Below, in pieces: positions 1-8,657 of a DNA stretch of 64,000 nucleotides. Source of the DNA: Modestobacter sp. L9-4 (GTDB lineage: Bacteria; Actinomycetota; Actinomycetes; Mycobacteriales; Geodermatophilaceae). The stretch spans positions 2,790,001 through 2,854,000 of the forward strand of contig NZ_CP077800.1 of the NCBI RefSeq assembly GCF_019112525.1, read 5' to 3'. A model generated the notes under the pieces. It had not been told where the DNA came from, did not search any database, and saw only the letters and a list, made by a program, of their open reading frames with translations. Both the position numbers and the translations under genes were made by a program. Position 1 is the stretch's first letter; the number at the start of each line of letters is the position of its first letter.

Positions 1-452
1 TCCCGGAGTCGTCCCTGCCGCCGGTCGAGCCGGTGACCGTCGACCCCGGCATGCGCTGCACCGGTGAGGTGCTCACCCTGACCGGCGGGCCGCTGGCCTT
101 CCGGCCGGGTGAGCCGGCCCTGCTGGACCGGGCCGCGGCGACGCAGCTGCTGCGCCCCTACGCCGAGCAGCTCATCGCCCGCCCGGAGCTGATCGCGGAG
201 GTGTTCGGCACGTCCCCCGCGGTGGGCGAGGCCGCCGTGGACCGCCAGGTCAGCGAGGACCGGGCCCAGGAGGTGGCCTACGTCCTCATCGACCTCGGTG
301 TGCCTGTCCCACAGCTGCACGTGCTCGGCCTGGGCAGCGAGTTCGCGGGCCGGGTGCCCGACCGGGACGACACCGGGCACCTCCTGCCGGGGGCCGCGGC
401 CCTCAACCGCACGATCCGGATCGACTTCACCGAGCCCATCGAGTGTGTCTGA
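1..452 (+). CDS. OmpA-family C-terminal domain protein (5' end outside window)
   Basis: The reading frame is open to the left edge of the window, so only the C-terminal ~150 residues are seen. The segment VSEDRAQEVAYVLIDLGV followed by a hydrophobic beta strand (QLHVLGLGSEF) and the closing AALNRTIRIDF is the pattern of the OmpA/MotB peptidoglycan-associating fold: a helix after a conserved D/S-x-x-R-A, then a strand, then an N-R-x-I-x-I strand. In actinobacteria such domains sit at the C-terminus of envelope proteins and contact the cell wall. The stop is one base before the ATG of the downstream glycosyltransferase, so the two genes are probably co-transcribed. The N-terminal domain, and therefore the exact role, cannot be judged. 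Confidence 0.6.
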   Translation, partial: PESSLPPVEPVTVDPGMRCTGEVLTLTGGPLAFRPGEPALLDRAAATQLLRPYAEQLIARPELIAEVFGTSPAVGEAAVDRQVSEDRAQEVAYVLIDLGVPVPQLHVLGLGSEFAGRVPDRDDTGHLLPGAAALNRTIRIDFTEPIECV

Positions 453-453
453 C

Positions 454-1611
454 ATGACCGCACCTGGACCGAGCACCGCCGACGTGAGCACCGCCGCCGT
501 CCTGCCCCGGATCGCCGTCGGCTCCTCCTACGGGCCGGCCGGGGCCAGCACCCGGGTCCGGGTGCTGGAGTGGCTGCGGTTCCTCGGCCTGGAGGCCGAG
601 CAGGTGCTGCAGTACATGGGCACGCCGAACGTCCGACCGGGGACGCTGCTGCGCCGACCCCTGGAGGTCGTGCGGGCGGAGCGACGGCTGCGCCGGACCG
701 GCCACGGGCCGGGCTGGGAGCGGCTGCTCATCTCGCGCTCGCTGGGCCCGTTCACCCGCGGCCGGGTGGAGGCCGACCTGCTCCGGCGCTCCGGCTGGGG
801 GGTGTTCGACTTCGACGACGCCCTGTTCGCCGACGACCGTGGCGGGGTGCACCGCGTCTTCGGCGAGGCCGCCGGCTGGTCGACGGCGGTGCGCGCGGCG
901 GACCTGGTCATCGCGGGCAACGAGCTGCTCGCCGAGGGGGCTGCCCGGCTGAACCCCGAGGTGCGGGTCATCCCCAGCTGCGTGGAACCGGATGCCTACC
1001 CGCGGAAGCAGGACTACGGCGTCGGGGCGGTCCCGCGGGTCATCTGGGCGGGGTCGCCGTCGACCGAGCCCTACCTCGCCCACGTCACCCCCGCCCTCCT
1101 CGAGGTGCACCGCCGGACGGGGGCGCGGCTCACGGTGGTCAGCTCGGGCGACCGCTCGCTCGGCGACCTGGAGGTGATGGCCGACCGCGTCGCGTGGGCC
1201 GGCCGGGAGACCGACGCCCTCCTCGCCTCCGCCGACTGCGGGATCATGCCGCTGCCCGACATCCCCTTCACCCGGGGCAAGTGCGCCTACAAGCTGCTGC
1301 AGTACGGCGCGGCCGGGCTGCCCTCGGTGGCCACCCCGGTCGGCGTCAACGCCCGGGTCCTCGAGCACTTCGGCGCCCCCGCGGCCACCGGCACCGACGA
1401 GTGGGTGGACGCCCTGCTGACCGTCCTGCAGGAACCGGAGTCCGCCCGCCGCGCGCGGGGCGACGCCGCCCGCCGGGCGGTCGAGGAGCACTACAGCTAC
1501 ACCGCGTGGCGGGGCGCGTTCCTCGAGGCGCTGCACCTGCCCGCCGACACCGGTCCCGGGGTCACGTCGGACACCGCCGACGTGACGACCGGGCCGGGCG
1601 GAGGACCGTGA
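454..1611 (+). CDS. GT4-type glycosyltransferase
   Basis: This 385-residue protein looks like a GT-B fold glycosyltransferase. The N-terminal part has the start of a Rossmann lobe (RIAVGSSYGPAGASTRVRV) and the middle has a second lobe (PRVIWAGSPSTEPYLAHVTP, then LTVVSSGD). Near the end, ADCGIMPLPDIPFTRGKCAYKLLQY followed by GLPSVATPVGVN (about residues 255-300) matches the donor-binding E/K-x7-E region of GT4/Glyco_trans_1_4 proteins. It should transfer a sugar from an activated donor; donor and acceptor cannot be read from sequence. ATG 454 directly follows the upstream stop, and the 3' end overlaps the next GTG by 4 bp, so a coupled operon is likely. The context suggests surface polysaccharide assembly. 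Confidence 0.8.
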   Translation: MTAPGPSTADVSTAAVLPRIAVGSSYGPAGASTRVRVLEWLRFLGLEAEQVLQYMGTPNVRPGTLLRRPLEVVRAERRLRRTGHGPGWERLLISRSLGPFTRGRVEADLLRRSGWGVFDFDDALFADDRGGVHRVFGEAAGWSTAVRAADLVIAGNELLAEGAARLNPEVRVIPSCVEPDAYPRKQDYGVGAVPRVIWAGSPSTEPYLAHVTPALLEVHRRTGARLTVVSSGDRSLGDLEVMADRVAWAGRETDALLASADCGIMPLPDIPFTRGKCAYKLLQYGAAGLPSVATPVGVNARVLEHFGAPAATGTDEWVDALLTVLQEPESARRARGDAARRAVEEHYSYTAWRGAFLEALHLPADTGPGVTSDTADVTTGPGGGP

Positions 1612-3356
1612 GCCCGGACCACCGGAGTCCCCGGGGACGGTCGGCCGTCCCGACGGTCCACGGCACGTCCCCCGAGCCGATCGCCCCGGCCCGGCCGGAC
1701 GAGGAGGCGGGGCGCACGGGCCGGGGCCGGACACCCTCGCGGCGCGTGCTCGCCCGGACCGCTCTCGCCGTGGTGACCGCGGTCCTGGCGGGGACCGGCC
1801 TGTTCCTGCTCACCGGCGGCCCCGGCGAGGACGGGGGACAGCCGCCGCCGTACGCGGCCGCGCCGTCGTCCGTCGCGCCGGCGGTCCCGTCACCGCCGGC
1901 CCCGCGCGCCGGCGCACCGGGCACCGGCACGCCCGCGACACCGGGCGCGGTCGACGTCCGGTCCTTCGGCGCCACCGGCGACGGCGTGACCGACGACGCC
2001 CCGGCGTTGCGGCGGGCGCTGGCCGAGGCGAGCGACGTCCACGTGCCCGCCGGCACCTACCTGCTGGGCTCCTACGCCACCCCGCGGGACGACGTCGTCG
2101 GCGCGGACTTCGTGTTCCAGTTGCGCGACGGGCAGACCGTCACCGCCGACCCCGGCGCCGTCCTGGTCATGGCCGACGGCGTCATGGCCGCGTCCAGCGC
2201 CGAGTGGGGCGGGAACGTCTTCCTCGGCGACTCGGTCACCGACGTGCGGCTGTCCGGGCTGACGATCGACCTCAACGGCGCGGGCAACCTCGTCCCCGCC
2301 GGGCGGACCATCACCGGGTACGGCCTCTACCTGTACGGGGCGCAGGACGTCACCGTCGACGGCGTCACCATGCGCGACACCCCGGGGCAGAACTACGTCG
2401 TCGACCAGGGCGGCGGGAGCCGGATCGCGGTGCGGGACTCCACGTTCCTCAACGGCGGCACCTCGGTGCCGGGCAACTCCCACCAGGACGACTTCTCCGC
2501 GCTCTACTTCACCTCCTCCGACGTCTCGGTCGAGCGGATCGTCGTCGACCACGACCAGCAGCCGGCCGGCTTCAGTGGCGGCGTCGAGCTGCACGGCCCG
2601 CGCGAGGCCGTCACCGGCAGCGTCGTCAGCGACAGCTGGCCGGCCGTCTACATCGGTCCCGACGCCGCCTCGGACCTGCAGCTGCAGGACCAGGTCACCG
2701 TCTCCGGCAACCGGTTCCTCGACTGCGGCCGCGGGGTGGTGTTCAACGCGCTGGGCACCGGGGACATCGAGGGCGTCGACATCACCGGCAACGAGTTCCG
2801 GATGGCCTCCTTCGCGGCGTTCGGAGGCGAGCCCACCCGCGCCGTCGACCAGGACATGCCCCCCGACGGCAACTGGACCTACCACCACCTCATCACCGGG
2901 CTCACCGTCCGCGGCAACACGGTCACCGGTGACGGCGGGTGGAGCGACGCGGTCGTGCGCCTCTCCCAGGTCCACGGGGCGACCATCACCGGCAACCGCT
3001 TCGACGGCGTCGTCGGGTCGGCTCTGGTGCTCTACAGCTCGCCGTGGGCCACGACCGACGTCGTGTTCTCCGGCAACGACGTGACGTGGCGGCCCAGCCG
3101 CGGGGCGCCGCTGGTGGCGCTGTCCTTCGACGGCAGCTCCACCCAGCCGCAGCGTCCGGCCTTCGACGCCCGCGCCGTCACCGTGGCGGACAACAGGGTC
3201 CGGGTGACCGGGGACGGCACGGGGTCCTGCGGGGTCTACGCGGAGTGGCCGGAGGCGGCCGAGGTCCAGGACGTCGAGGTCCGGGGCAACGACCTGCCGG
3301 GGGTGGGGCAGAGGACGTGCGGTCCCCAGGCCGGGGAGCTCGCCGGCGGCTCCTGA
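1608..3356 (+). CDS. Membrane-anchored right-handed beta-helix protein (pectate-lyase-3-like)
   Basis: This 582-residue protein starts at the GTG overlapping the glycosyltransferase stop. Residues ~1-45 are Arg/Pro-rich and cytoplasmic, ~46-66 form one hydrophobic segment (ALAVVTAVLAGTGLFLLT), and a Pro/Ala linker leads to a large extracytoplasmic domain. That domain opens with VDVRSFGATGDGVTDDAPAL, the hallmark of the pectate_lyase_3/parallel beta-helix family, followed by many short turns such as VTVSGNRF, VDITGNEF and LTVRGNTV, each one coil of a beta-helix. Family members bind or cleave polysaccharides. With a glycosyltransferase immediately upstream, a role in trimming or binding the exported polymer is plausible but is inference. 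No catalytic residues were identified with confidence. Confidence 0.8.
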   Translation: MSPDHRSPRGRSAVPTVHGTSPEPIAPARPDEEAGRTGRGRTPSRRVLARTALAVVTAVLAGTGLFLLTGGPGEDGGQPPPYAAAPSSVAPAVPSPPAPRAGAPGTGTPATPGAVDVRSFGATGDGVTDDAPALRRALAEASDVHVPAGTYLLGSYATPRDDVVGADFVFQLRDGQTVTADPGAVLVMADGVMAASSAEWGGNVFLGDSVTDVRLSGLTIDLNGAGNLVPAGRTITGYGLYLYGAQDVTVDGVTMRDTPGQNYVVDQGGGSRIAVRDSTFLNGGTSVPGNSHQDDFSALYFTSSDVSVERIVVDHDQQPAGFSGGVELHGPREAVTGSVVSDSWPAVYIGPDAASDLQLQDQVTVSGNRFLDCGRGVVFNALGTGDIEGVDITGNEFRMASFAAFGGEPTRAVDQDMPPDGNWTYHHLITGLTVRGNTVTGDGGWSDAVVRLSQVHGATITGNRFDGVVGSALVLYSSPWATTDVVFSGNDVTWRPSRGAPLVALSFDGSSTQPQRPAFDARAVTVADNRVRVTGDGTGSCGVYAEWPEAAEVQDVEVRGNDLPGVGQRTCGPQAGELAGGS

Positions 3357-3373
3357 CCGGGCGCCCGGGTCGG

Positions 3374-4114
3374 TCAGTCGTCCGCAGGGGCGAGCCGGTG
3401 GACCACCCAGTCGCGGCCCCGGGCGTGGGTCGTGGCGCCCGGGAGGGTCGCGAACACCGCGTCGTGCACGGGGTTGACGTAGACGACCCAGACCGGGTCC
3501 GGGTCGCCCCGGCGGGCGCTGCGCAGGGACCGCAGGACGAGCTCGAGCGTGGTGGCACCGAAGGGGTTGAACATCATCACCACCAGCGGTCCCGACGGCA
3601 GCGGCTCGGTCGCGGCGTCGCCGTGGACGACCCGGACGTCGGCCGTCGCACCCTGCCCGGCCCGCCGCCGCCAGCGCCGGATGTTCTCCTGCGCCTCGGC
3701 GGCGAGGTGCTCGTCGAGCTCGACGCCGACCACGCGGCCGAAGCCGGCCTCGGCGGCCAGCAGCACCGCCCGTCCCCGTCCGGCACCGAGGTCGACCAGG
3801 GTGCTGCCGGCCCGGTCGACCGGGACGGTGGCCAGCGCCTCGCCCAGCGGACGCAGCCCGATGGGCTGGTAGAAGGTCGGGTCACCGCCCACCGAGCGGG
3901 CGGCGACGTGGTCCTCGTTGCGCACGAAGCCGCGGGTGCGGGTGCCGTGCCGCAGGTCGAAGACCAGCTCCCGGGTGAGGGCCACCGGGATGCCGCGCAG
4001 TTCCCCGGCCAGCCGCAGGCCCTCCGTGGCCAGCCCCCGGCTCCCGCTGCGCCCCCAGGCGGTGGTCAGCCGTCGCGTGGCCTGCTTCGTCTTCCACAGG
4101 GCGGTGGAGGTCAC
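3374..4114 (-). CDS. Class I SAM-dependent methyltransferase
   Basis: A 246-residue protein with a GTG start preceded by GGGAGG at suitable spacing. Residues ~107-135 contain the SAM-binding Rossmann motif (TLVDLGAGRGRAVLLAAEAGF) and the acidic end of strand 2 (VVGVELDEHLAAEA). Later, VVMMFNPFGA resembles the post-motif II loop with N/D-P-P-x-type character. The substrate is not recognisable. It is convergent with the beta-helix gene (17 bp apart) and divergent from the small membrane protein at 4305, so it is transcribed separately from the polysaccharide genes. Proteins of this type are usually annotated only as methyltransferase-domain proteins. Confidence 0.75.
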   Translation of the reverse strand: MTSTALWKTKQATRRLTTAWGRSGSRGLATEGLRLAGELRGIPVALTRELVFDLRHGTRTRGFVRNEDHVAARSVGGDPTFYQPIGLRPLGEALATVPVDRAGSTLVDLGAGRGRAVLLAAEAGFGRVVGVELDEHLAAEAQENIRRWRRRAGQGATADVRVVHGDAATEPLPSGPLVVMMFNPFGATTLELVLRSLRSARRGDPDPVWVVYVNPVHDAVFATLPGATTHARGRDWVVHRLAPADD

Positions 4115-4304
4115 CGGCCCTCCCGTCGGGTGCCGTGGACGCCGTCCCGCCGAGCTAAGCGGCTGGGAGCACCGGCGTCAACGGCTCCGGGCACGGGCCG
4201 GACGGTCGGCTGCGGACGCCTGGCAGTTGTCGGTCCCGCCGGCGCGGGGGACGATGGTGGACAACCGACCGTCCTCCCGGCCGGCGCCAGACCGAGGAGG
4301 GGCC

Positions 4305-4577
4305 GTGACCACTGCCCTCGTCATCGGGTTGTGCTGGCTGGTGTTCACCGGTGCGCTCGTCGTCGTCGTCGGTCGTGCGATCCGCGCCGCCGACCGCGCG
4401 GACGACGCGGACGCCCGGACCGCCCGACGGTCGCGCAGCCGGACCAGCGGCTCGTCCGCTGTCGCGCTCCCCGAACCCGCGCCGCCGCCGTCGGCCGAGG
4501 AGCTGGAGCAGTGGTTCCGCACCGGCTGGCGGCCACCGGCGGACCGCGGCCAGGAGCCCCCGGAGGACGCCGGCTGA
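4305..4577 (+). CDS. Small single-pass membrane protein, unknown function
   Basis: A 90-residue protein. The chosen GTG has a strong AGGAGG 5-10 bases upstream; a longer version from ATG 4254 has no ribosome-binding site. Residues ~3-22 are a transmembrane helix (ALVIGLCWLVFTGALVVVVG), followed by a basic, Ser/Arg-rich cytoplasmic stretch and a short Pro/Glu-rich tail (SAEELEQWFRTGW). I do not recognise a family. It lies between divergent and convergent neighbours and stands alone transcriptionally. Confidence 0.55.
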   Translation: MTTALVIGLCWLVFTGALVVVVGRAIRAADRADDADARTARRSRSRTSGSSAVALPEPAPPPSAEELEQWFRTGWRPPADRGQEPPEDAG

Positions 4578-4592
4578 CCGGGCGCCCCCCGT

Positions 4593-5147
4593 TCAGTCGA
4601 CCGGGCCCCGCACGGCCCGCCCGAGGGCCCGCCCGAGGATGAGCAGGTCCAGGCCGAGCGACCACTCGCGCAGGTAGCGGTCGACGACGGCCGAGGTGTC
4701 CTCGTCCGCCCGCCCCCGGGCGAGCGCACCGAGACCGGTCAGGCCGGGCCGCAGGGCCGAGCGCGCCAGGGTCGTCCCGTGCGGACGGGCGTGCCCCGGG
4801 GCCTCCGCGCGGGGGCCGACCAGGGACATCTCGCCGCGCAGCACGTTGATCAGCTGGGGCAGCTCGTCCAGACAGGTCCGCTGCAGCAGCGCGCCGACCC
4901 GGCCGGTGGTGAGGCCCGGGCCGGTGACGCGGAAGCGGAGCAGGTGGAACGGGCGGTCCCACTGGCCCAGTCGCGCTTCCCGGTGGAGGACCGGGCCGTC
5001 GTCGTGGCTCCACAGGACGACCGCCAGCGCGGCCATCCACGGCGCAGCCAGGAGCAGCAGGACGGCGGCGCCCAGGCGGTCGAGGGCGGTCTTGGTGAGG
5101 GGCAGTGGTCCGCGCGGGTGCAGGCCGTGGGAGACGGTCAGGGACAC
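4593..5147 (-). CDS. Bacterial sugar transferase (priming glycosyltransferase, short form)
   Basis: A 184-residue membrane protein of the undecaprenyl-phosphate sugar-1-phosphate transferase family (PglC/WcaJ catalytic domain). These enzymes load the first sugar onto the lipid carrier for polysaccharide synthesis at the inner face of the membrane. A hydrophobic re-entrant helix is seen at residues ~22-46 (AAVLLLLAAPWMAALAVVLW), then the conserved DELPQLINVLRGEMSLVGPR box at ~95-114 with its Glu-Leu-Pro-Gln and Ser-Leu-Val-Gly-Pro-Arg. The start is GTG 5147, preceded by GGAGGA; the frame extends ~47 codons further upstream without a better signal. Length is close to the minimal catalytic core, so the extra N-terminal membrane domain of WcaJ-type enzymes is absent. 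It supports the reading of this end as a polysaccharide locus. Confidence 0.85.
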   Translation of the reverse strand: MSLTVSHGLHPRGPLPLTKTALDRLGAAVLLLLAAPWMAALAVVLWSHDDGPVLHREARLGQWDRPFHLLRFRVTGPGLTTGRVGALLQRTCLDELPQLINVLRGEMSLVGPRAEAPGHARPHGTTLARSALRPGLTGLGALARGRADEDTSAVVDRYLREWSLGLDLLILGRALGRAVRGPVD

Positions 5148-5369
5148 GTTGTCCTCCCGGACTGGTGCAGGGTGGCGGCGGGACCGCGGCTGTGTGGGCC
5201 GGGTCCCTGACGCGCCGGGTGGAGGGGCGTCGCGGTCGTCCGCGACGGGCGGCCGCAGGACGGGCCGGGCGGCGCGGACCGCTCGCATCGGGTGGGTGCG
5301 GTCGGGAGCTGACGGCGCAGTGCGTCCGCGCGACTGCAGGGGTGGGGCAGGTGCGGGAGTCGCCGCAGC

Positions 5370-7367
5370 TCAGTCCGGGCGTGTGGCGGGATCGCCTGGG
5401 CGGGAGGTCGCCTGCGCCGCCGCTGCGGGCAGCACACGGACGTCCCGGGGAGCACCGTCACCGGCTCGGGCACCGGTGGGCAGGACGGCCGACGGGTCGC
5501 GCAGGCGCAGGCGCTCACCGGACCCGGACGCGCCCGGCCCGCACCCGCCGGCACCGGCGTTGGTCGGCGGGGCGGGCGACGGCGCGGCCGGTGGCGTGGT
5601 GGGCGACGGCAGGGCGGGCGGCGGCGGCACCAGGGGGACGGGATCAGCTGCGGCGGCGGGTTCGGGGGTGCCGGTCGCCGGCGGTTGCGGCTTGGCCGAG
5701 GTCGCCGCGGCCGGGGCGCTGGCTGCGCCGCCTGTCCGAGTACCTGTGGTCCACGGGCGACTGTCGTGGCGGGCCGGGGTCGGACAGGCGGGGCGCGGAC
5801 CGGCGGGCGCGGGTGTCACCCGTCGGGCATCGATGGGGGTGCCGACCGCGACCGCTCCCGCTGCGGTCTCGCTGGTGGGTGGTGGGTCGGTGGCTGTCCG
5901 GTGGGCTGTCGCTGGGAGTGCCGGCGTCTCGACGGTCGTGGCCGGCGCGGGCTCGGCGGTCACTGGCGGGGCCGTCGCGCCGGTCGTCCGGGTGTCCGCC
6001 GTGCTCGTGGCGTCGGCGTTGTCCTCGGCCGGGACGGTGCCGCCGGAGGGTGAGCAGGGTCGGGGCGGTGTGGTCGCGGCCGGGGCCGCGGGGTCCTCGG
6101 CGGCGAGCGGTCGTGGTGGCGTCACCGGGCACGCCGGTGCGGCGGCGGGCTCACGCGGGGGAGTCCCGGGGGTGGTGCCGCCGGTGTCCGTCCCCGAGGT
6201 CGGCGGCGGGCTCGGGACCGGGTTGGCAGTCGGAGCCGGAGCCGGGGCCTCTGTCGGAGTCTCTACCGGAGCCGGGGCCGGGGCCGGAGCCGGGGCCGGG
6301 GCCTCCGTCGCAGTCTTTGCCGGGGTCTGTGCCGGGGCCGGGCGCGGGTCCGGGCGCGGGTCCGGGGTGGTCGCCGACGGAGCGGGCTCGAACGGGGACT
6401 CGGACGTGACGTCGGTCGGGGGCTCCTGGAGAGGTGCGGGTTCCGGCGTTGGCTCGGGCGCAGCCTCGGCCTCCGCCCCGACGGCCTCATCGTGTCCCAC
6501 CGGAAGGGACCAGGTGGTGACGCCGGTGGCGGGCGGATCTCCGTCGATCGGCCCCGGACCGGGTTCCGCAGACGTCGAGGGCGACGGGACGTCGACGAGG
6601 TCAGGCCTGGTAGCCGCGCCGCCGGACCGGCCGCGGACGGGAGCGTCGGGGGTCTCGTGCCCTGTCCGGACCCAGACACCGCGGGTCGAGACGCCCTGGG
6701 CACCAGTCTCCGAGGCCGTCACGTCCGGTGTCGTCTCGTCCGGGGTCTCACCGTCCGGTGTCGTCAGGTCCGGTGTCGTCACGTCCGGTGTCGTCACGTC
6801 CGGGGTCGTTACGTGGGGGGTCTCAGCGTCCGGTGTCGTCAGGGCGGGGGCCGCCTGGTCGGGGGCCGCCTCGTCCAGGACTTTCTCGTCCGGGACTGCC
6901 TCGTCCGGGGGCGCCTTGTCCGGAGGCGTCTTGTCCGGAGGCGTCTTGTCCGGAGGTGCCTCGTCCGGAGGTGCCTCGTCCGGAGGTGCCTTGTCCGGGG
7001 CTGCCTTGTCCGGGGCCGCGGCATGCGGGGCCGGGGCGTCCGTGTCCGCGGCAGTCGTGTCGTCGGCGACCGGGACGTCGGCGACCGGGGCCGGTGCCGG
7101 TGCCGGTGCGGACGACGCGACGCCCACCTCGTGGGTCGCCTGCGGTGGGTCGCCGGCACGGGCGGGGGAGGCCCCGAGAGCGAGCAGCAGCCAGGCTCCG
7201 ACGGCCAACGCGGCCGCGGCGAGCGCCCGGCGCGGCGCGGCGCGGAGGCCGACCCCTGGGTGGTCCCGGACGGCGACGACCCCGGGCGGGATGCCGCTCA
7301 GCCCTGGGGACGTCACCGTGGGCACGCTGGCCCTCACCCGGATGGGCGTCAAGACCCTGCGGCGCGG
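5370..7367 (-). CDS. Secreted Pro/Thr/Ala-rich low-complexity protein with tandem repeats
   Basis: About 665 residues, translated on the minus strand. A typical signal peptide lies ~50 residues in (RRALAAAALAVGAWLLLALG, then ASPARAG as cleavage site). The mature protein is almost entirely low complexity: a PPDKA/PPDEA pentad run, a TTPDV pentad run, Glu/Pro/Ala stretches and APAPAP runs, ending in a Gly/Arg-rich tail. This resembles extended cell-wall spacer or mucin-like proteins rather than an enzyme. Start is uncertain: GTG 7367 is used, with in-frame GTGs at 7337, 7325 and 7316 closer to the signal peptide. The opposite strand is also open here, so strand assignment rests on the signal peptide and regular repeats. 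It sits 222 bp upstream of the sugar transferase on the same strand; that gap holds nothing recognisable. Confidence 0.6.
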   Translation of the reverse strand, partial: PRRRVLTPIRVRASVPTVTSPGLSGIPPGVVAVRDHPGVGLRAAPRRALAAAALAVGAWLLLALGASPARAGDPPQATHEVGVASSAPAPAPAPVADVPVADDTTAADTDAPAPHAAAPDKAAPDKAPPDEAPPDEAPPDKTPPDKTPPDKAPPDEAVPDEKVLDEAAPDQAAPALTTPDAETPHVTTPDVTTPDVTTPDLTTPDGETPDETTPDVTASETGAQGVSTRGVWVRTGHETPDAPVRGRSGGAATRPDLVDVPSPSTSAEPGPGPIDGDPPATGVTTWSLPVGHDEAVGAEAEAAPEPTPEPAPLQEPPTDVTSESPFEPAPSATTPDPRPDPRPAPAQTPAKTATEAPAPAPAPAPAPVETPTEAPAPAPTANPVPSPPPTSGTDTGGTTPGTPPREPAAAPACPVTPPRPLAAEDPAAPAATTPPRPCSPSGGTVPAEDNADATSTADTRTTGATAPPVTAEPAPATTVETPALPATAHRTATDPPPTSETAAGAVAVGTPIDARRVTPAPAGPRPACPTPARHDSRPWTTGTRTGGAASAPAAATSAKPQPPATGTPEPAAAADPVPLVPPPPALPSPTTPPAAPSPAPPTNAGAGGCGPGASGSGERLRLRDPSAVLPTGARAGDGAPRDVRVLPAAAAQATSRPGDPATRPD
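6724..6840 (-). repeat. 15-bp tandem repeats coding for TTPDV-type pentads
   Basis: Degenerate 15-bp units inside the Pro-rich secreted protein give successive Thr-Thr-Pro-Asp-Val/Leu/Gly pentapeptides. Units differ mostly at codon third positions and the last residue, as expected for slippage followed by divergence. Confidence 0.7.
6852..7015 (-). repeat. 15-bp tandem repeats coding for PPDK/PPDE pentads
   Basis: About ten 15-bp units encode Pro-Pro-Asp-Lys/Glu-Ala/Thr pentads with alternating Lys and Glu, producing a charged, extended, Pro-rich segment just after the mature N-terminus of the secreted protein. Confidence 0.7.
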
Positions 7368-7451
7368 CACCTGAGCGGCGGCGTGTCTCGTCACAGCTGG
7401 TGACCGGTCACGACTGGGGCGCGTGTCGGTCGGGTCCTGGAGCACCGCCCG

Positions 7452-8657
7452 ATGAGCGCCTGGCCCGCGCAGGGACCGGTGCACCGCCGTCCACATCCGG
7501 GTGCTGCGTCCACAGATGTGCCGGCGTCCTCCCGCCGACCGCTGTGGAGGACTGCGCTGGGTGGCGTGTCTGCTGCCTCCTCCACCACCGTCCCCGGGGC
7601 GGTCGCCCCCGCCCGCCCGCTCGTGGTCAGCACCGACCCGGTGCTGCTCGACGACCTGCTCCGGCTGCTCGCCGCCGCCGGCAGCACCGGCGAGCTCACC
7701 TCCGGCGGCGGTGCACTGCGCCGAGCGCACCGCAACGCCCCGCTGGTCCTCCTCGGCGTCGACGTGCTGGCCAGCGCCCCGGTGCGGGCGCTGCCGCGCA
7801 GGGCCGGCCTGCTCGTCGTCGCCGCAGGGGAGCCGTCCGCCGAGGTGTGGCCGGCCGCGGTCGAGCTGGGCGCCGAGCGGGTCGTCGTCCTGCCCCGGGA
7901 CGAGACCTGGCTGGTCGAGCGCGTGACGGCCGCGGTGCGGGCGCCGGGGTCACCGGGCTGGCTGGCGGTGGTGGGCGGTGCCTGCGGCGGCTCCGGGGCC
8001 AGCACGGTGGCCACCGCCCTGGCGCTCGCCGCCCGCCCCGGTGCGGACGGCGACGTGCTGCTGGTCGACGGCGACGGGTGGGCCGGTGGACTGGACCTGC
8101 TGCTGGGCGCCGAGCAGTCACCCGGGCTGCGCTGGCCGGAGCTGTCGGCCACCAGCGGGCGGGTGTCCGGGCCGGCGCTGGCTGCGGCGCTGCCCGAGGC
8201 CGCCGGTGTCGCGGTGCTGTCGGCCTCCCGGGAGCACCCGCAGGAGGTGCCTCCGGAGGCGCTGCTGGCCGTCGGCGCCGGCGCCCGCGACAGCGGCTGC
8301 GCGGTGGTCGTCGACCTGCCGCCGCGCAGCGCCGCCGCCGAACCGGTGCTGGCCGAGGCCGAGCTGGCGGTGCTGGTCGTCCCGGCCCGGCTGCGCGCCG
8401 TCGCCGCGGCGCGCGTCCTGCTGGAGGGCTCCCGGCCCTGGGCCCCGGCGCTGGTCGTCAGTCGGCCGGTGCCCGGTGGGCTGGCCCGCGCCGACGTCGC
8501 CGCCCTGCTGGGCCGGCCGGTGTTCGCCGAGCTGGCCGCCGACCGGTCCGCGGTGGCCCGTAGCGAGCGGGGCGAACCGCCCTCGGTCGCGGCGCGCTCG
8601 CCACTGGGCGTGCTGAGCCGGCAGCTGCTCGCCCAGCTGGCCGGGCGGGCGGCGTGA
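7452..8657 (+). CDS. ssd: CpaE/Ssd-like septum-site determining protein (MinD-like ATPase fold)
   Basis: Matches the actinobacterial CpaE/TadZ-like protein that opens Tad-type loci (M. tuberculosis Rv3660c, Ssd). The N-terminal part ([20 protein letters not shown]) resembles a degenerate receiver domain; at residues ~175-195 [18 protein letters not shown] is the deviant Walker A loop of MinD/ParA relatives, followed by [20 protein letters not shown]. It is thought to localise the pilus machinery or affect septation. ATG 7452 gives 401 residues; GTG 7566, just before the conserved part, is an equally plausible start. It overlaps tadA by 4 bp. The gap to the divergent Pro-rich gene is only about 85 bp. 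Confidence 0.8.
   Translation: MSAWPAQGPVHRRPHPGAASTDVPASSRRPLWRTALGGVSAASSTTVPGAVAPARPLVVSTDPVLLDDLLRLLAAAGSTGELTSGGGALRRAHRNAPLVLLGVDVLASAPVRALPRRAGLLVVAAGEPSAEVWPAAVELGAERVVVLPRDETWLVERVTAAVRAPGSPGWLAVVGGACGGSGASTVATALALAARPGADGDVLLVDGDGWAGGLDLLLGAEQSPGLRWPELSATSGRVSGPALAAALPEAAGVAVLSASREHPQEVPPEALLAVGAGARDSGCAVVVDLPPRSAAAEPVLAEAELAVLVVPARLRAVAAARVLLEGSRPWAPALVVSRPVPGGLARADVAALLGRPVFAELAADRSAVARSERGEPPSVAARSPLGVLSRQLLAQLAGRAA

Noticed and set aside
6724-7015. CRISPR-like regular repeats
   Set aside because: Units are 15 bp, in frame and without spacers; they encode protein repeats. The 30-bp units at 32151-32240 are rejected for the same reason.
4696-7403. Long plus-strand open frames opposite the Pro-rich secreted protein
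   Set aside because: They lack a start signal, signal peptide or domain; the minus strand gives a proper signal peptide and regular pentad repeats. Some uncertainty remains.
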